DNA from: Prevotella fusca JCM 17724 | GTDB taxonomy: Bacteria; Bacteroidota; Bacteroidia; Bacteroidales; Bacteroidaceae | Assembly (NCBI RefSeq): GCF_001262015.1 | Contig: NZ_CP012074.1 | Span: 1,401,001-1,465,000, forward strand | DNA length: 64,000 bases | Direction: 5' to 3' | Part shown: piece after piece, positions 8,371 through 18,122 of the stretch | Numbering within the stretch: the stretch's first letter is position 1 | Layout of the letters: each line of letters opens with the position of its first letter | The notes under the pieces: model-generated | The model's database searches: none | Told to the model about the DNA's origin: nothing | Seen by the model: the letters and a program-made list of their open reading frames with translations, nothing else | Program-made: the position numbers and the translations under genes

Positions 8371-9915
8371 ATGAATCCAAACCTTACAAAGATGCTTCTG
8401 CCCATGGCCGCACTGGCTTGTAGTCAAGCCGAAGCGATAGCGCAGAAAAACCAGCAACGCCCGAACATTATTTACATTATGTGTGATGATATGGGCTATG
8501 GCGACCTTGGCTGTTACGGGCAGCAGTACATCCTTACACCGAATATTGACAGAATGGCAAAGGAGGGTATGCGCTTCACGCAGGCGTATGCCAGTGCTCC
8601 GGTGAGTGCCCCATCGCGTGCCTGCTTTATGACAGGACAGCATTCCGGGCATACTGAAGTGCGTGGAAACAAGGAATATTGGGCACTGAGCAAGCCTGTT
8701 TATTACGGTAAAAACCGCGATTTCAGCGTTGTCGGCCAGCATCCTTATGACCCGGAGCACGTCATCCTGCCTGAGATAATGAAAGGCAATGGCTATCGGA
8801 CGGGTATGTTCGGTAAATGGGCTGGCGGTTATGAAGGTTCTACATCAACTCCTGACAAGCGTGGTGTAGATGATTTCTACGGTTATATCTGCCAGTTCCA
8901 GGCGCATCTTTACTACCCAAACTTCCTCAATGAATATAGCAGAGAGCGTGGCGACAGTGCGGTAAGACGTGTCGTGATGCAGAATAATATTGATTATCCG
9001 ATGTTTGGTGAGCTGTATGCGCAACGCAAGGACTACTCAGCCGACCTCATCCATCAGCATGCCTTGAGCTGGCTAAAGCGACAGAACAGGGAAAAGCCGT
9101 TCTTCGGCATCTTCACTTATACGCTTCCGCATGCAGAGCTGACACAGCCGAACGACTCGCTCGTAGCTTTTTATAAAAAGAAATTCTTTGAGGATAAGAC
9201 TTGGGGAGGGCAGGAAGGATCTCGTTATAATGCCGTTGAGCACACGCACGCACAGTTTGCTGCGATGATAACCCGCCTTGATGCGTATGTAGGAGAAATC
9301 CTCCATGTGCTGGACGAGCAGGGACTTGCAGAGAATACACTCGTCATCTTCACCAGTGATAACGGTCCTCATGAGGAGGGCGGGGCTGACCCAGCCTTCT
9401 TCAACCGTGACGGTAAGCTGCGTGGACTCAAACGTCAGTGCTACGAAGGAGGTATCCGTATTCCGTTCATTGCCCGTTGGAAGGGACGTATCAAGGAGAA
9501 TGTGGCCAGTGATCTGCCATTTGCATTCTACGACCTGATGCCGACTTTCTGTGATGTGGCTGGTGTACGCAACTTCCCCAAACGCTATGTCAACAAGAAG
9601 AAAACCAACGATTTCTTCGATGGAATCTCTATTTTCCCAACCTTGATGGGTGATGAGAAGGCGCAAAAGAAGCATCTGTACCTTTACTGGGAGTTTGCTG
9701 AAACCAATCAGATTGCTGTGCGTATGGGGGATTGGAAGCTGATAGTCGTCCGTGGTGTTCCGCATCTTTATAACCTTGCGACAGACCTGCACGAAGACAG
9801 AGATGTTGCACAAGAACACCCGGAGACTGTTGAACAGATGGTGAAGATTATCTATCAGGAGCATGTAGACAATCCCTTGTTCCCAATAACGATGCCGAAG
9901 GACAAGGGGAAATAA
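8371..9915 (+). CDS. Secreted S1-family sulfatase, Ser-type active site
   Basis: A 514-aa sulfatase that removes sulfate esters, probably from glycans such as mucin or glycosaminoglycans. Residues 1-25 look like a signal peptide. The metal-binding pair of Asp residues is in IMCDDMGYGDLG. The formylglycine motif is S79-A-P-S-R83, so Ser rather than Cys would be converted to formylglycine, which requires an anaerobic radical-SAM maturase not present in this window. FTSDNGPHEEG carries the second metal-site Asp/Asn. The length is typical. Substrate cannot be assigned; no partner glycosidase is adjacent. Confidence 0.92.
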   Translation: MNPNLTKMLLPMAALACSQAEAIAQKNQQRPNIIYIMCDDMGYGDLGCYGQQYILTPNIDRMAKEGMRFTQAYASAPVSAPSRACFMTGQHSGHTEVRGNKEYWALSKPVYYGKNRDFSVVGQHPYDPEHVILPEIMKGNGYRTGMFGKWAGGYEGSTSTPDKRGVDDFYGYICQFQAHLYYPNFLNEYSRERGDSAVRRVVMQNNIDYPMFGELYAQRKDYSADLIHQHALSWLKRQNREKPFFGIFTYTLPHAELTQPNDSLVAFYKKKFFEDKTWGGQEGSRYNAVEHTHAQFAAMITRLDAYVGEILHVLDEQGLAENTLVIFTSDNGPHEEGGADPAFFNRDGKLRGLKRQCYEGGIRIPFIARWKGRIKENVASDLPFAFYDLMPTFCDVAGVRNFPKRYVNKKKTNDFFDGISIFPTLMGDEKAQKKHLYLYWEFAETNQIAVRMGDWKLIVVRGVPHLYNLATDLHEDRDVAQEHPETVEQMVKIIYQEHVDNPLFPITMPKDKGK

Positions 9916-10513
9916 GGTTCTTCCGTTAAATGCGTGGACACTTTTCGTATAGCTTTAACGGAAGACCGAGGTTATTCATTAAATAAAAATATAGCCAAGA
10001 CGGTCTTGGCTGTCTACTTTATTATCATCCTCCGACACAGAAAACCTTTTCATGTCATTACTTTGAAAATGCAGATAATGGATTGAAAAATAATGACATA
10101 ATTTCGGATAAAATATCTACAGATAAAGGTAAAAATACGTATAAAAAGCAAGTTTGCAACCAACAGTAATTCAGTTAGTTATAAAGTCATGCAAGAAAAG
10201 GTGCTTAATTGGACTTCAAAAGGGCGTCAGTTAGACCTCAAAAGGGCATCTATTGCAAGTCAATTGGGCGTCTTTTCAAAGCCAAGAGACCATGTATTGG
10301 TTTTGAACTTCATGAAAATAGTTTACAAACATTGGTTAGCGTGGGAATAAGTTGTTTGTAGAAGGCGGAAAGACATAGCATCTGTTTGCCTTTTCTGCAT
10401 TTTTATTTTGTGCTTTATCCTTTTTTGTGGGGCCGTCTGATTTTGGATAGTCATACCATACTGGTGTATAAGCCTTTATCCTGTTTCCAATCTACGTATT
10501 TAACGGAAGAACC
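9916..10513. mobile_element. MITE-like element, copy 1 (~598 bp)
   Basis: The element is bounded by 20-bp inverted repeats: GGTTCTTCCGTTAAATGCGT at 9916-9935 and ACGTATTTAACGGAAGAACC at 10494-10513, with one mismatch. It encodes no transposase. It contains a second CCGTTAAA/TTTAACGG inverted pair at the left end, a palindrome AGCCAAGAC/GTCTTGGCT at 9993-10011, and a 22-bp-period array. A second copy lies at 20943-21542. It fills almost the entire gap between the sulfatase and the SH3-protein gene. Confidence 0.85.
10190..10277 (+). repeat. 22-bp-period array, four units (AAAAGG-type), inside MITE copy 1
   Basis: Four 22-bp units start at 10190, 10212, 10234 and 10256. They share a core like TCAAAAGGGCGTC and are preceded by GCAAGAAAAGGTGCTTAATTG, which is itself the diverged first unit. 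Confidence 0.8.
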
Positions 10514-10576
10514 AAAGCAAGACTTTGCAACATTGGAGAGTTGTGGGAAAAATCCAATGGACCGATTTGGGATTAA

Positions 10577-11779
10577 TTAGTTACATCTGATCCTACTCTT
10601 ATGGATATAGCCGATTTTACCATTGTCAGTCTTTACTTTCCACCAATTATCACTTTTCTCAATGACATCTACAAAACATCCCGATCTGACCCGAGTTATA
10701 ATTCTGGCTTTAGTACTTCCAGTTGCACGTAAGTTGGTATAGCCATCAGAATCTTCGATATAATAATCTGTGGAATCATCAGCTGTGGATACTTCCAGTT
10801 CCACATCCTTTGCAATCGCTCGCAAAGTGTTTTTCCCATAATAATTGCTTTTGTCCATCCGCTTCAGAAGTCCACAGTCAACTGACATGAAGTTAGAAAG
10901 ATGCTGGTATGCCTTCCTATCCATCACTTTGAGTATCCTGTCCTGATGTGCTTCATCGTACTGATTCAGGCAATCCAACAGACATGCCAAGCATTCATCC
11001 TTCACGTCCTGACTTACGTTGATTTGCTTGTAATCCTTGTAATAGGCATAAACAAGGTTTTCAAATTTTTCCATGCAGCTCTTGCTTGATGCCGCATGCT
11101 GGTAAAACATGGCAATCAGTTTCTCCCTGTATCCCCTTGCCGGATTATTGTAGAACAAGAAGTGCGTGACATAAGCATCAAAGTAATCGTCCTGACAGGC
11201 GTATTCTATGGCACGCCGGGTAAGCAGATAGTTGTTCTCATAATTCAAGTTAAAGACTATATCCATCGCTTTGCCTTTATCCCTATAGAAATAAGACAAA
11301 GAGGACTGATTGTCATTGAAAAGTAATCTATTGTATGCCAGGAACATATCCGCCATGCCATTCTCCTTCGTATAAAGAACCCTCCGGGCGTCATCCATAG
11401 TCGGGTCACGGTCCATCAACTCCGGCTGATAAAACAGCCCTTCAGCACCTGTAAAGACGAACCTGCCTATTTCATTGATTGTATACTCAATACCCTCACC
11501 TATACTCACGTTATAATCCTGTGCAGTCGGGTGAAGCTGTTTGCCAAAATAGTGCAGACACTTTTCCTTGAACACTCTGTAGTCAGGTGTCTTGTAACCG
11601 TTTGCCCTTGCATACTCTTTCAATAGGAGGGTCTGCATACTGTCTTCCCTCTCCATTAATTCCGTATTGACAAATTCTCTCTCATCCGCCACTTGCTGAG
11701 AAACAGAAGACTGCGCCTGGCAATGTATTGCTGCCAGCCCGAACAAGTATAATAATATGGTTCTCATATTCCGCTTCAT
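10577..11779 (-). CDS. Secreted protein with C-terminal bacterial SH3 domain
   Basis: A 400-aa protein. I start at ATG 11779 (MKRNMRTILLYLFG) because it gives a clean signal peptide ending in CQAQ and has a purine-rich stretch upstream; the frame stays open to 11821. Most of the protein (about 40-330) is helical and charged with no recognised domain. The last ~60 residues (NLRATGSTKARI ... GYIHKSRI) are an SH3_3-type domain, often used for cell-wall or protein binding. It is the last gene of the minus-strand T6SS-associated island, downstream of the lipase/immunity group. Its role is unknown. Confidence 0.75.
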   Translation of the reverse strand: MKRNMRTILLYLFGLAAIHCQAQSSVSQQVADEREFVNTELMEREDSMQTLLLKEYARANGYKTPDYRVFKEKCLHYFGKQLHPTAQDYNVSIGEGIEYTINEIGRFVFTGAEGLFYQPELMDRDPTMDDARRVLYTKENGMADMFLAYNRLLFNDNQSSLSYFYRDKGKAMDIVFNLNYENNYLLTRRAIEYACQDDYFDAYVTHFLFYNNPARGYREKLIAMFYQHAASSKSCMEKFENLVYAYYKDYKQINVSQDVKDECLACLLDCLNQYDEAHQDRILKVMDRKAYQHLSNFMSVDCGLLKRMDKSNYYGKNTLRAIAKDVELEVSTADDSTDYYIEDSDGYTNLRATGSTKARIITRVRSGCFVDVIEKSDNWWKVKTDNGKIGYIHKSRIRCN

Positions 11780-11887
11780 TGAATTTTCATTCCCCCTCCT
11801 TTGGGATTCTTTTCTGTTCAATATATCATTCTTTCTCTCACAAGCCAGCTGTTGGAAACAGGAATTTCAGAGAGAAGCGACACAGCA

Positions 11888-12127
11888 TTACTCGTCACGC
11901 ACCTTATATATTTCTCTATCAACATCTACGGAATAACGATGATAATGCTCTTTGGCAATATCTTCAAAGCCAGGAAGAGGCTTGACTCCACTACTTATAA
12001 GTTCCTGACAATAATGACAAACAAATCTTACAACCGCATCAGAATGTAAAAGCCGATGGAACTGAATCGCTGTAGTACAGTTGTTGTCATTTATGCCACG
12101 CTTACATTCTACAGCTTCTTCTCGCAC
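11888..12127 (-). CDS. Possible small ORF, unknown
   Basis: A 79-aa frame overlapping the end of the upstream gene by 19 bp, with CHYC in the middle and a charged C-terminus. It occupies an otherwise empty gap. There is no recognised family, no signal peptide and no strong start signal, so it may be a fragment of a lost gene or spurious. Confidence 0.3.
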   Translation of the reverse strand: MREEAVECKRGINDNNCTTAIQFHRLLHSDAVVRFVCHYCQELISSGVKPLPGFEDIAKEHYHRYSVDVDREIYKVRDE

Positions 12128-12651
12128 TTCACCTTCACATTACTCTTACCTTTCTTGTTTATGATATGAGGACTTTTAAGATAGTATTTCCCATTATGCC
12201 GGTACAATTCCACTAACGTTGCTTTCTCCGTATCAACCAAGGTCAAGGAGTTATTCTCATCTAATGAAGCCAAGTAACGCAATGTCAGACATTCCTCAGT
12301 CTTTTTACTCACAGTGCACAAGACCCGAAAACATGTCATTTGACCATTTCCCGTAAAGATGCAGCTGTCTGGACTAATCTCAAGCTCATAGTCGACAAAG
12401 ACCGGGGGATAATCTGATGCCTGCAAATAATATTCATAATGACCATACCAGCTGGTATCCTTTTCAGTCACTGACTGCGATTTACGAGTCTCTTCTAAAT
12501 TATCTTTTACGATGACTTGCTTGTCATTACCTTCTTTTATTGCCTTTATGGTTAGACAATAATGGTCAAGGGATTGTTTTTCGTGACAGTGACCAGAACT
12601 TAACAGTCCAAACAGGCACACAAATAAAAAAGCTGGTTTTTTCATATTCAT
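12109..12651 (-). CDS. Small secreted protein, possibly DUF5991-like
   Basis: A 180-aa protein with an N-terminal signal peptide (MKKPAFLFVCLFGLLSSG). The mature part has WYGHYEYYL, then FVDYELEI..DSCIFTGNGQMTCFRVLC, a pattern I associate with DUF5991-type periplasmic proteins, though I cannot confirm this. Four or more Cys residues could form disulfides after export. Its place downstream of an effector/immunity group makes a periplasmic immunity role possible, but nothing in the sequence proves it. M3 (MKKPAF) is an equally good start. Confidence 0.65.
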   Translation of the reverse strand: MNMKKPAFLFVCLFGLLSSGHCHEKQSLDHYCLTIKAIKEGNDKQVIVKDNLEETRKSQSVTEKDTSWYGHYEYYLQASDYPPVFVDYELEISPDSCIFTGNGQMTCFRVLCTVSKKTEECLTLRYLASLDENNSLTLVDTEKATLVELYRHNGKYYLKSPHIINKKGKSNVKVKCEKKL

Positions 12652-12846
12652 TCTTATTGATTAATTTCAACATGGATTGCTGCAAACTTAGAGTCATACT
12701 GTACCATTCCTGGATTACCCATGCCATTAACAGGACAAAGTGGCTCTATTATTTTACTGACCGAATTATCTTTTAAGAGTTCCAACATGAAAGCCTATCG
12801 GCAACATACATCATAGCGCATGAAACACTATACTTAGTGCCAAACA

Positions 12847-13878
12847 TCAGCTTTGATTCAACTGATAGAACTCTCCATCGTCATTGATACGGTAAACATC
12901 TATGGAGGTCTTCTTGCCCTCTATCGTTCGCACATAGATAGTTCCATCCGTAAAGATAGCGAAGTCTTCCTTTATGTTATTATATGAACTGAAGGTAAGG
13001 ACGCTGATACAGTTATCGTCGTCTATCATCCCATTCTTGTAGGTAAATATCAGGAACTCATCGTCCTCGTTGCAGTTATAAGCAACAAAGATGGGGAAGG
13101 ATTTATAGTTAGGTAGTTTCACGAAATAGAAGCCACCACTGCTGTCCATCTGGGATATACTCTTCCCCATACATATTCTCAGTTTTCCTTTATAGGGACG
13201 AATATTATATTCGCGGGCACGCTTGCTACTCATCTCCTTTTTTACATCCTTATACATGTCGGCTTGCGTGTATTCCAGCTTTGCATCAAGGGAAGGTAGT
13301 CCCTGCCCAGATTTTCTCACGTGTTTGAAAATACCAGCAATGTTATTATGATACAACACAAGATATTTACCAGTATAAATATACTCCAGCATATCGCTGT
13401 ATATCTCGTCCTCCGACGACTGTATAAGCAGAACAGGAACTGACTTGGATATATTGATACCACGAAGAGCAAAGTAATCCTTTAGATAGGGGTAGTAAAG
13501 TGCGTCCCGTTCGTACATAAACGAATCACGGTCAGTACGGCAAACCTTGATTTTCTTCCCATTCAGATAAAGGATAGAGTCACCAAGTATCTGTATCTTC
13601 ATGTTCTGAAGTTCCTCCAAGCTATTCTCATTTTCTGTGACCGAATAATCATAGTAGGACACAAGTTCCCAGCTGTCTTTCGGTTGGTATTTCCTTGCGG
13701 CATACGTGCGATGGATAGCATTCCAGTCTGCCAGCGTCTTGTCGCTGACAGGCTGCGCCAAGGGAGCAGCAGCTCCCTTACGCACCTTTGGCAAAGGTCG
13801 TCCAGTCTTTCTCTGTGCTTCAGAGTGCACTACGAAAAACAACAAGGCAATTAGTATCAGTACTACCTTTCTTTTCAT
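12847..13878 (-). CDS. Secreted protein of unknown function
   Basis: A 343-aa protein with a signal peptide (MKRKVVLILIALLFFVVHSEA, cleavage after AEA-type site), a short Pro/Ala-rich basic linker, then a mixed alpha/beta region with many aromatic and acidic residues. No family was recognised. It is 145 bp from the second ankyrin lipoprotein gene on the same strand and may belong to the same cargo region as an extra immunity or accessory gene. That is inference from position only. Confidence 0.65.
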   Translation of the reverse strand: MKRKVVLILIALLFFVVHSEAQRKTGRPLPKVRKGAAAPLAQPVSDKTLADWNAIHRTYAARKYQPKDSWELVSYYDYSVTENENSLEELQNMKIQILGDSILYLNGKKIKVCRTDRDSFMYERDALYYPYLKDYFALRGINISKSVPVLLIQSSEDEIYSDMLEYIYTGKYLVLYHNNIAGIFKHVRKSGQGLPSLDAKLEYTQADMYKDVKKEMSSKRAREYNIRPYKGKLRICMGKSISQMDSSGGFYFVKLPNYKSFPIFVAYNCNEDDEFLIFTYKNGMIDDDNCISVLTFSSYNNIKEDFAIFTDGTIYVRTIEGKKTSIDVYRINDDGEFYQLNQS

Positions 13879-14023
13879 ATCTTGACTTTTATCTATGCCA
13901 TGAACAGCTGTTTACAGGATGAATCTGCTACGATTCTGAACATTCAACGCCCCCTTCCGGCAATATAGAATGTTGATACATATACGATGTCTTCATAACG
14001 TCAAAGAACAGCATAATATTATA

Positions 14024-14755
14024 CTACTCGCCAGACATACGGTGCCTTTCTATCTCAACCCCTTCTTGATACCGGTCATATTGAATTTGTATTATCTTAT
14101 CGAAGTCCTTTAGTTGGAAATAATTATTCTTCTTGATGTATGAACAATACTCCGTTAATTTGTAAATAGCAGCCTGACCGCAAATTATAGGGGTATTAGT
14201 TATACTGAAGTTTAAATCTATACCCTGCTCTGCTAAATACTTTATCTTTTCTTTTCCCTGAACCTGATCTTGTACTGCAATGCTAAGAGGACTGATATAG
14301 GTCGTATCATTGATGTTTGCACCATATTTCAAAAGAAGTTTCATATATTTGATGTCATAAGCCCTGTATCCGGAATACTCCAAACATACGCCCGTACTCT
14401 TATCATCACTGAGTCCTTTTTCATGCAAGTCAGGACGGGTATAGAAATCACTGTGGATGTTGGGGTCTGCACCATTCTTCAGCAGCAGTTCCATCATGTC
14501 ATAGTTCATAGTCAGCATGGCATAATAAAGGTAGGTCATACCACCTTTACTGATGCGGTTCAGGTCAACACCATCATTGATCATTGACTGTACGGAGCGG
14601 GTGTCACCGTCATAGATAGCCGTAGCCATCTTCAACTCCTGCCCGTCAGGGAAATACACCTGTGGTTCGGGAGCTAACCGCTTAGAATTCTTAAAGATAA
14701 GATTACAGCCTGACAATAATACCGACAGAAGAGCTAAAAGAATGATTCTGATCAT
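14024..14755 (-). CDS. Ankyrin-repeat lipoprotein, copy 2 with replaced C-terminus (candidate immunity)
   Basis: A 243-aa lipoprotein starting at ATG 14755 (MIRIILLALLSVLLSGC, lipobox LSGC). Ankyrin-type helices run from about 35 to 185 (LLLKNGADPNIH, LLLKYGANIND). It is nearly identical to the neighbour at 14870-15709 up to about residue 190 (AAIYK), after which its tail is unrelated: the paralogue continues with another ankyrin repeat (LDLGADP), this one with a charged helical tail. This shows a partial tandem duplication. Ankyrin-like lipoproteins beside T6SS lipases often neutralise them in the periplasm, which is the inferred role. Confidence 0.8.
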   Translation of the reverse strand: MIRIILLALLSVLLSGCNLIFKNSKRLAPEPQVYFPDGQELKMATAIYDGDTRSVQSMINDGVDLNRISKGGMTYLYYAMLTMNYDMMELLLKNGADPNIHSDFYTRPDLHEKGLSDDKSTGVCLEYSGYRAYDIKYMKLLLKYGANINDTTYISPLSIAVQDQVQGKEKIKYLAEQGIDLNFSITNTPIICGQAAIYKLTEYCSYIKKNNYFQLKDFDKIIQIQYDRYQEGVEIERHRMSGE

Positions 14756-14869
14756 AAACTTGTCGTGATTGTTATGTCTATATAGCCAGCAAGCGTGCAC
14801 TGTCTTTGTGCTCTCCTGCCTGACTACTCAACTCATAAACCAGCTGTGGAAGTTCCTGCGCCCTTGCTA

Positions 14870-15709
14870 TTATTCTCTTGCCTGCTCCGTGCTATCGGAT
14901 GCTGCCTTATCTTTCTTGGGATAGTAAGGGAACTTCACACCTCGCCGTTCAAGCCTTCGCTTCACCTCCTGTGCCATCTTGCCATACTCGCTGTTAAGGT
15001 CAAAACCCTCATCGTAGTACTCTTGTACAGAAGCTGCAACAGTATTATCTTCCTTATCCGCAGCCATAGGGTCAGCACCAAGGTCTAATAAGAAAAGCAC
15101 CATATCCCATTTATAAATAGCAGCCTGACCGCAAATTATAGGGGTATTAGTAATACTGAAGTTTAAATCTATACCCTTCTCTGCCAAATACTTTATCTTT
15201 TCTTTTCCTTGGACCTTATCTAGTACAGCAGCACTAAGAGGACTGACATAGGTCGTATCATTGATGTTTGCACCATATTTCAAAAGAAGTTTCATATATT
15301 TGATGTCATAAGCTCTGTAGCCAGAATACTCCAAGCATACGCCCGTACTCTTGTCATCGCTGAGCCCTTTTTTATGCAAGTCAGGGCGGGTATAGAAATC
15401 ACTGTGGATGTTTGGGTTGGCACCATTCTTCAGCAGCAGTTCCATCATGTCATAGTTCATTGTCAACATCGCATAATACAGATAGGTCATGCCACCTTTA
15501 CTAATGCGGTTCAGGTCAACACCATCATTGATCATTGACTGTACGGAACGGGTGTCACCGTCATAGATAGCAGTTGCCATCTTCAGTTCCTGCCCGTCGG
15601 GGAAATACACCTGTGGTTCGGGAGGGATTATCTTATATGATTTCTTAAACATAAAATTACAGCTTGTTAGTAATACTGATATAATAGCTAAAATAATGAT
15701 TCTAATCAT
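14870..15709 (-). CDS. Ankyrin-repeat lipoprotein, candidate immunity protein for the lipase effector
   Basis: A 279-aa lipoprotein with lipobox LTSC at residues 14-17. It has about four ankyrin-like repeats (NDGVDLNRISKGG, KNGANPNIH, KYGANIND, LDLGADPMAADKEDN) and a basic, Lys-rich C-terminus. It lies 18 bp downstream of the PAAR-like/lipase gene in the same direction. T6SS phospholipase effectors commonly sit next to lipoprotein immunity genes acting in the periplasm. This appears to be the full-length version of the duplicated pair. Confidence 0.83.
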   Translation of the reverse strand: MIRIIILAIISVLLTSCNFMFKKSYKIIPPEPQVYFPDGQELKMATAIYDGDTRSVQSMINDGVDLNRISKGGMTYLYYAMLTMNYDMMELLLKNGANPNIHSDFYTRPDLHKKGLSDDKSTGVCLEYSGYRAYDIKYMKLLLKYGANINDTTYVSPLSAAVLDKVQGKEKIKYLAEKGIDLNFSITNTPIICGQAAIYKWDMVLFLLDLGADPMAADKEDNTVAASVQEYYDEGFDLNSEYGKMAQEVKRRLERRGVKFPYYPKKDKAASDSTEQARE

Positions 15710-15727
15710 AATATATTATAGTAATTG

Positions 15728-17338
15728 TTATTTATGTGATGCCAGCAGTTTGTTATCATCTTTGTGCAAAGCTGCCTGACGCTCTATCTCTTCAATGAGC
15801 AACGGCATTCCATGACCATCCAAAGGATAAGCTAAAGGATCTAATAAGTCAAAATGGTTTTCGGTATCTAACTCCATACGCATTCCCACCGAGGATGGGG
15901 CTAATGTTGGAAGATTATTCTGTAAGCCATTCAGAGGATCCGATGCAGCATAAATGGAATACACATTTGACGAGTTAGCCCGCGTCTTTCCGTATTTTGC
16001 GACTGTATTTGGATGCACACCTGCTGGATTGAAGGCATAGGTATCACTTCCCGTGATAATACCAGAGGCAGAGCTGGTGCCTCCTCCCATAGAATGACCT
16101 GTGATTGTAATATTTTGTTTACCAACTCTTTGTGAGGCTTTCTTAGAGACGGATATTACCTGTTCATACTGATCACTTCCTAATCCAACGCCTTGTGTTA
16201 GGTTATCATCTATCCAGTCTGGGGTCCGGGCTGTTCCGCGAGCAACTAAGATGTAATGCCCATCTTTCTCGTACATTCCCATTTTCATACCTGAACCATT
16301 TTCTGCAGTATCATCATTCACATAACCATTATAATCTTTATCTGTAAAGAAGTACCTTGTTCTATTATTGTAGTTTTCAGGATGGTATTTTATAGCATTA
16401 TTTCCTTCTAATACATAAACCCCATTATTTGACTTCCTTAGCATCCCCTTCTCCACCAACTCCTCAGGCGTAACCTCTCGCCAACCCATATTCTCTGGAT
16501 CATATTTCTCATACTCCTTATACTTATCCGGTGTGCAATAGACCCAATATGACATCTTTGCACACATAAGCATTATATCCCAGTCTGGCTTTGTTATAGA
16601 AATCAGCCCCGCCATCGGGCAGGTAATCTTGGCATCGGGCATCAAAGCATGTTTACCCGCAATCGTCACATCTTCATGCAGACTGGTCCAAGGTATTCCT
16701 TTTGTTAACAGGGAGCAAGGGTTGATTTTCTTCACTATCATATTCGTAATACAACTACGTCCGACCCCATTTGTAATGCCTCCAATGAGCGCACCAGCAA
16801 TAGGGGCTGCAATACTACCAATAAGAGCACCTTTCACTCCGTACTCTATTCCCTTTACAAGCCCATTACAAACAGCACCTATCAATCCGCCTGCGACACT
16901 CCCCAGAGCCTGGCCGAGCTTCTTTCCAGCAAGTGCTCCCAACGGGCTGAGGGGAAATGGCATAGTCATTGCGCCTATGGCCTCACCGATAGCTCCTCCT
17001 GCCATTTCACCTGCGGCCGAACCAATCTTGTTCCCCTCATTTGCTCCAGAAAACAAACCATAGACGGCACCTGCCGTAAAGCCTAAAGCGGTCGTTGCAG
17101 GCATTAGCTGAGCTCCCGCAATAGCACCTATAATTGCTCCTGAGATCATGCCGTAAGAAGACTCCACTGCTGTTATTTTCTGGCATAAGAAGCACCCAGT
17201 AAACCGGTCATCTTCTGTTGCCACGAGTTTTCCACTGCCTCTTTTTACCATATACTGGCTGGACACATGAATAGTTGTCTGCCTTGCACCAGAAGTACAA
17301 ACTACCATATCTCCATCCAGAACGTACTGTTTTGCCAT
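15728..17338 (-). CDS. T6SS effector: PAAR-like (DUF4280) N-terminus fused to class-3-type lipase
   Basis: A 536-aa protein without a signal peptide. Residues 1-60 (YVLDGDMVVCTSGA ... CFLCQKI) and about 205-250 (NPCSLLTKGIPW ... ITCPMAGL) look like the two halves of a DUF4280 PAAR-like tip. They are separated by a ~140-residue Gly/Ala-rich glycine-zipper segment that could insert in membrane. The C-terminal half is an alpha/beta-hydrolase: LVARGTARTPDW, then G414-H-S-M-G418 (nucleophile Ser416), with Asp467 and His509 as candidate triad partners. It probably attacks target-cell phospholipids. It sits behind vgrG1 and the 258-aa protein and before two ankyrin lipoproteins. Confidence 0.85.
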   Translation of the reverse strand: MAKQYVLDGDMVVCTSGARQTTIHVSSQYMVKRGSGKLVATEDDRFTGCFLCQKITAVESSYGMISGAIIGAIAGAQLMPATTALGFTAGAVYGLFSGANEGNKIGSAAGEMAGGAIGEAIGAMTMPFPLSPLGALAGKKLGQALGSVAGGLIGAVCNGLVKGIEYGVKGALIGSIAAPIAGALIGGITNGVGRSCITNMIVKKINPCSLLTKGIPWTSLHEDVTIAGKHALMPDAKITCPMAGLISITKPDWDIMLMCAKMSYWVYCTPDKYKEYEKYDPENMGWREVTPEELVEKGMLRKSNNGVYVLEGNNAIKYHPENYNNRTRYFFTDKDYNGYVNDDTAENGSGMKMGMYEKDGHYILVARGTARTPDWIDDNLTQGVGLGSDQYEQVISVSKKASQRVGKQNITITGHSMGGGTSSASGIITGSDTYAFNPAGVHPNTVAKYGKTRANSSNVYSIYAASDPLNGLQNNLPTLAPSSVGMRMELDTENHFDLLDPLAYPLDGHGMPLLIEEIERQAALHKDDNKLLASHK

Positions 17339-17344
17339 TCCTGT

Positions 17345-18121
17345 TTATTCTAAAGAACTGAACTCAATGCTATTCTTATAAATATAACCGTCTGACAGAT
17401 GCTCATGTATTTTGCATACTGCATTGTCAAACATTCCACCCTTCAGATGGTCATACTCGTACTTTGTACAGAAAGAGAAATCATACTTAAAGGGAGCACC
17501 TACATATTCTGAGAGATCCTTATCATACTTTGCACGCACCTCCTGTAAATCAACAGGGACAGCCTTGCCTTCGTGTACAAGAATGTCTTTTCCTTCCTTT
17601 TCCCCTGCAGCTTCCTTGCGCCTGATGCTTAGCTCTATGGGACTGCCGACAGCCAGGATGGAATCTGTAGGAATTTTGAACTCATCTCTCTTGCTGAACG
17701 TGGATAAAAGAACAAAGAAAATCATACTACGCTTGACGTAGCTGTCAATGTCCTTCAGACTTTCCTTGACATTCTGGCAGAAGGTCTCCATTTCGTCATC
17801 ATAGCCGAAAGTGCTTATAATGTCCTTCCGGACAGAGTCCCAGTTGCTGAAAATCTCTTCCTTGTTGTCTACCTCCATGTCTCCATTTTGCCCTACACGA
17901 AGCACAATACGTGCATATACACTTTCTGCCATTTCGAGTAGGGTGTTCAGGTCTTGACCATTGTCTGTGTTGCGCAAGGGGGTCCGTTCGATGGTAACAA
18001 GATAATTACCACCGATTTTCTCCAGCACTACTCTCCATTGCTGACTTTTGAAATCTTGAAAGATGTTTATTCCCTTGACACTGATAGTGCTTCTTGTATC
18101 GACTTTATATCTCTGTTCCAT
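17345..18121 (-). CDS. Unknown protein between VgrG1 and PAAR-lipase, candidate tip adaptor
   Basis: A 258-aa soluble protein without signal peptide or recognised domain. It starts 1 bp after the vgrG1 stop and ends 6 bp before the PAAR-lipase start, so it is tightly translationally coupled to both. It shares a weak pattern with the 256-aa protein at 24523-25293: N-K, 7 to 8 residues, then W-[DE]-S-[VI]-R, followed by a hydrophobic segment (SMIFFVLLSTF here). Both lie immediately upstream of a DUF4280 gene. By analogy with Eag or DUF4123 adaptors in proteobacterial systems it may load the PAAR-like effector on VgrG; this is inference. Confidence 0.7.
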   Translation of the reverse strand: MEQRYKVDTRSTISVKGINIFQDFKSQQWRVVLEKIGGNYLVTIERTPLRNTDNGQDLNTLLEMAESVYARIVLRVGQNGDMEVDNKEEIFSNWDSVRKDIISTFGYDDEMETFCQNVKESLKDIDSYVKRSMIFFVLLSTFSKRDEFKIPTDSILAVGSPIELSIRRKEAAGEKEGKDILVHEGKAVPVDLQEVRAKYDKDLSEYVGAPFKYDFSFCTKYEYDHLKGGMFDNAVCKIHEHLSDGYIYKNSIEFSSLE

Positions 18122-18122
18122 A

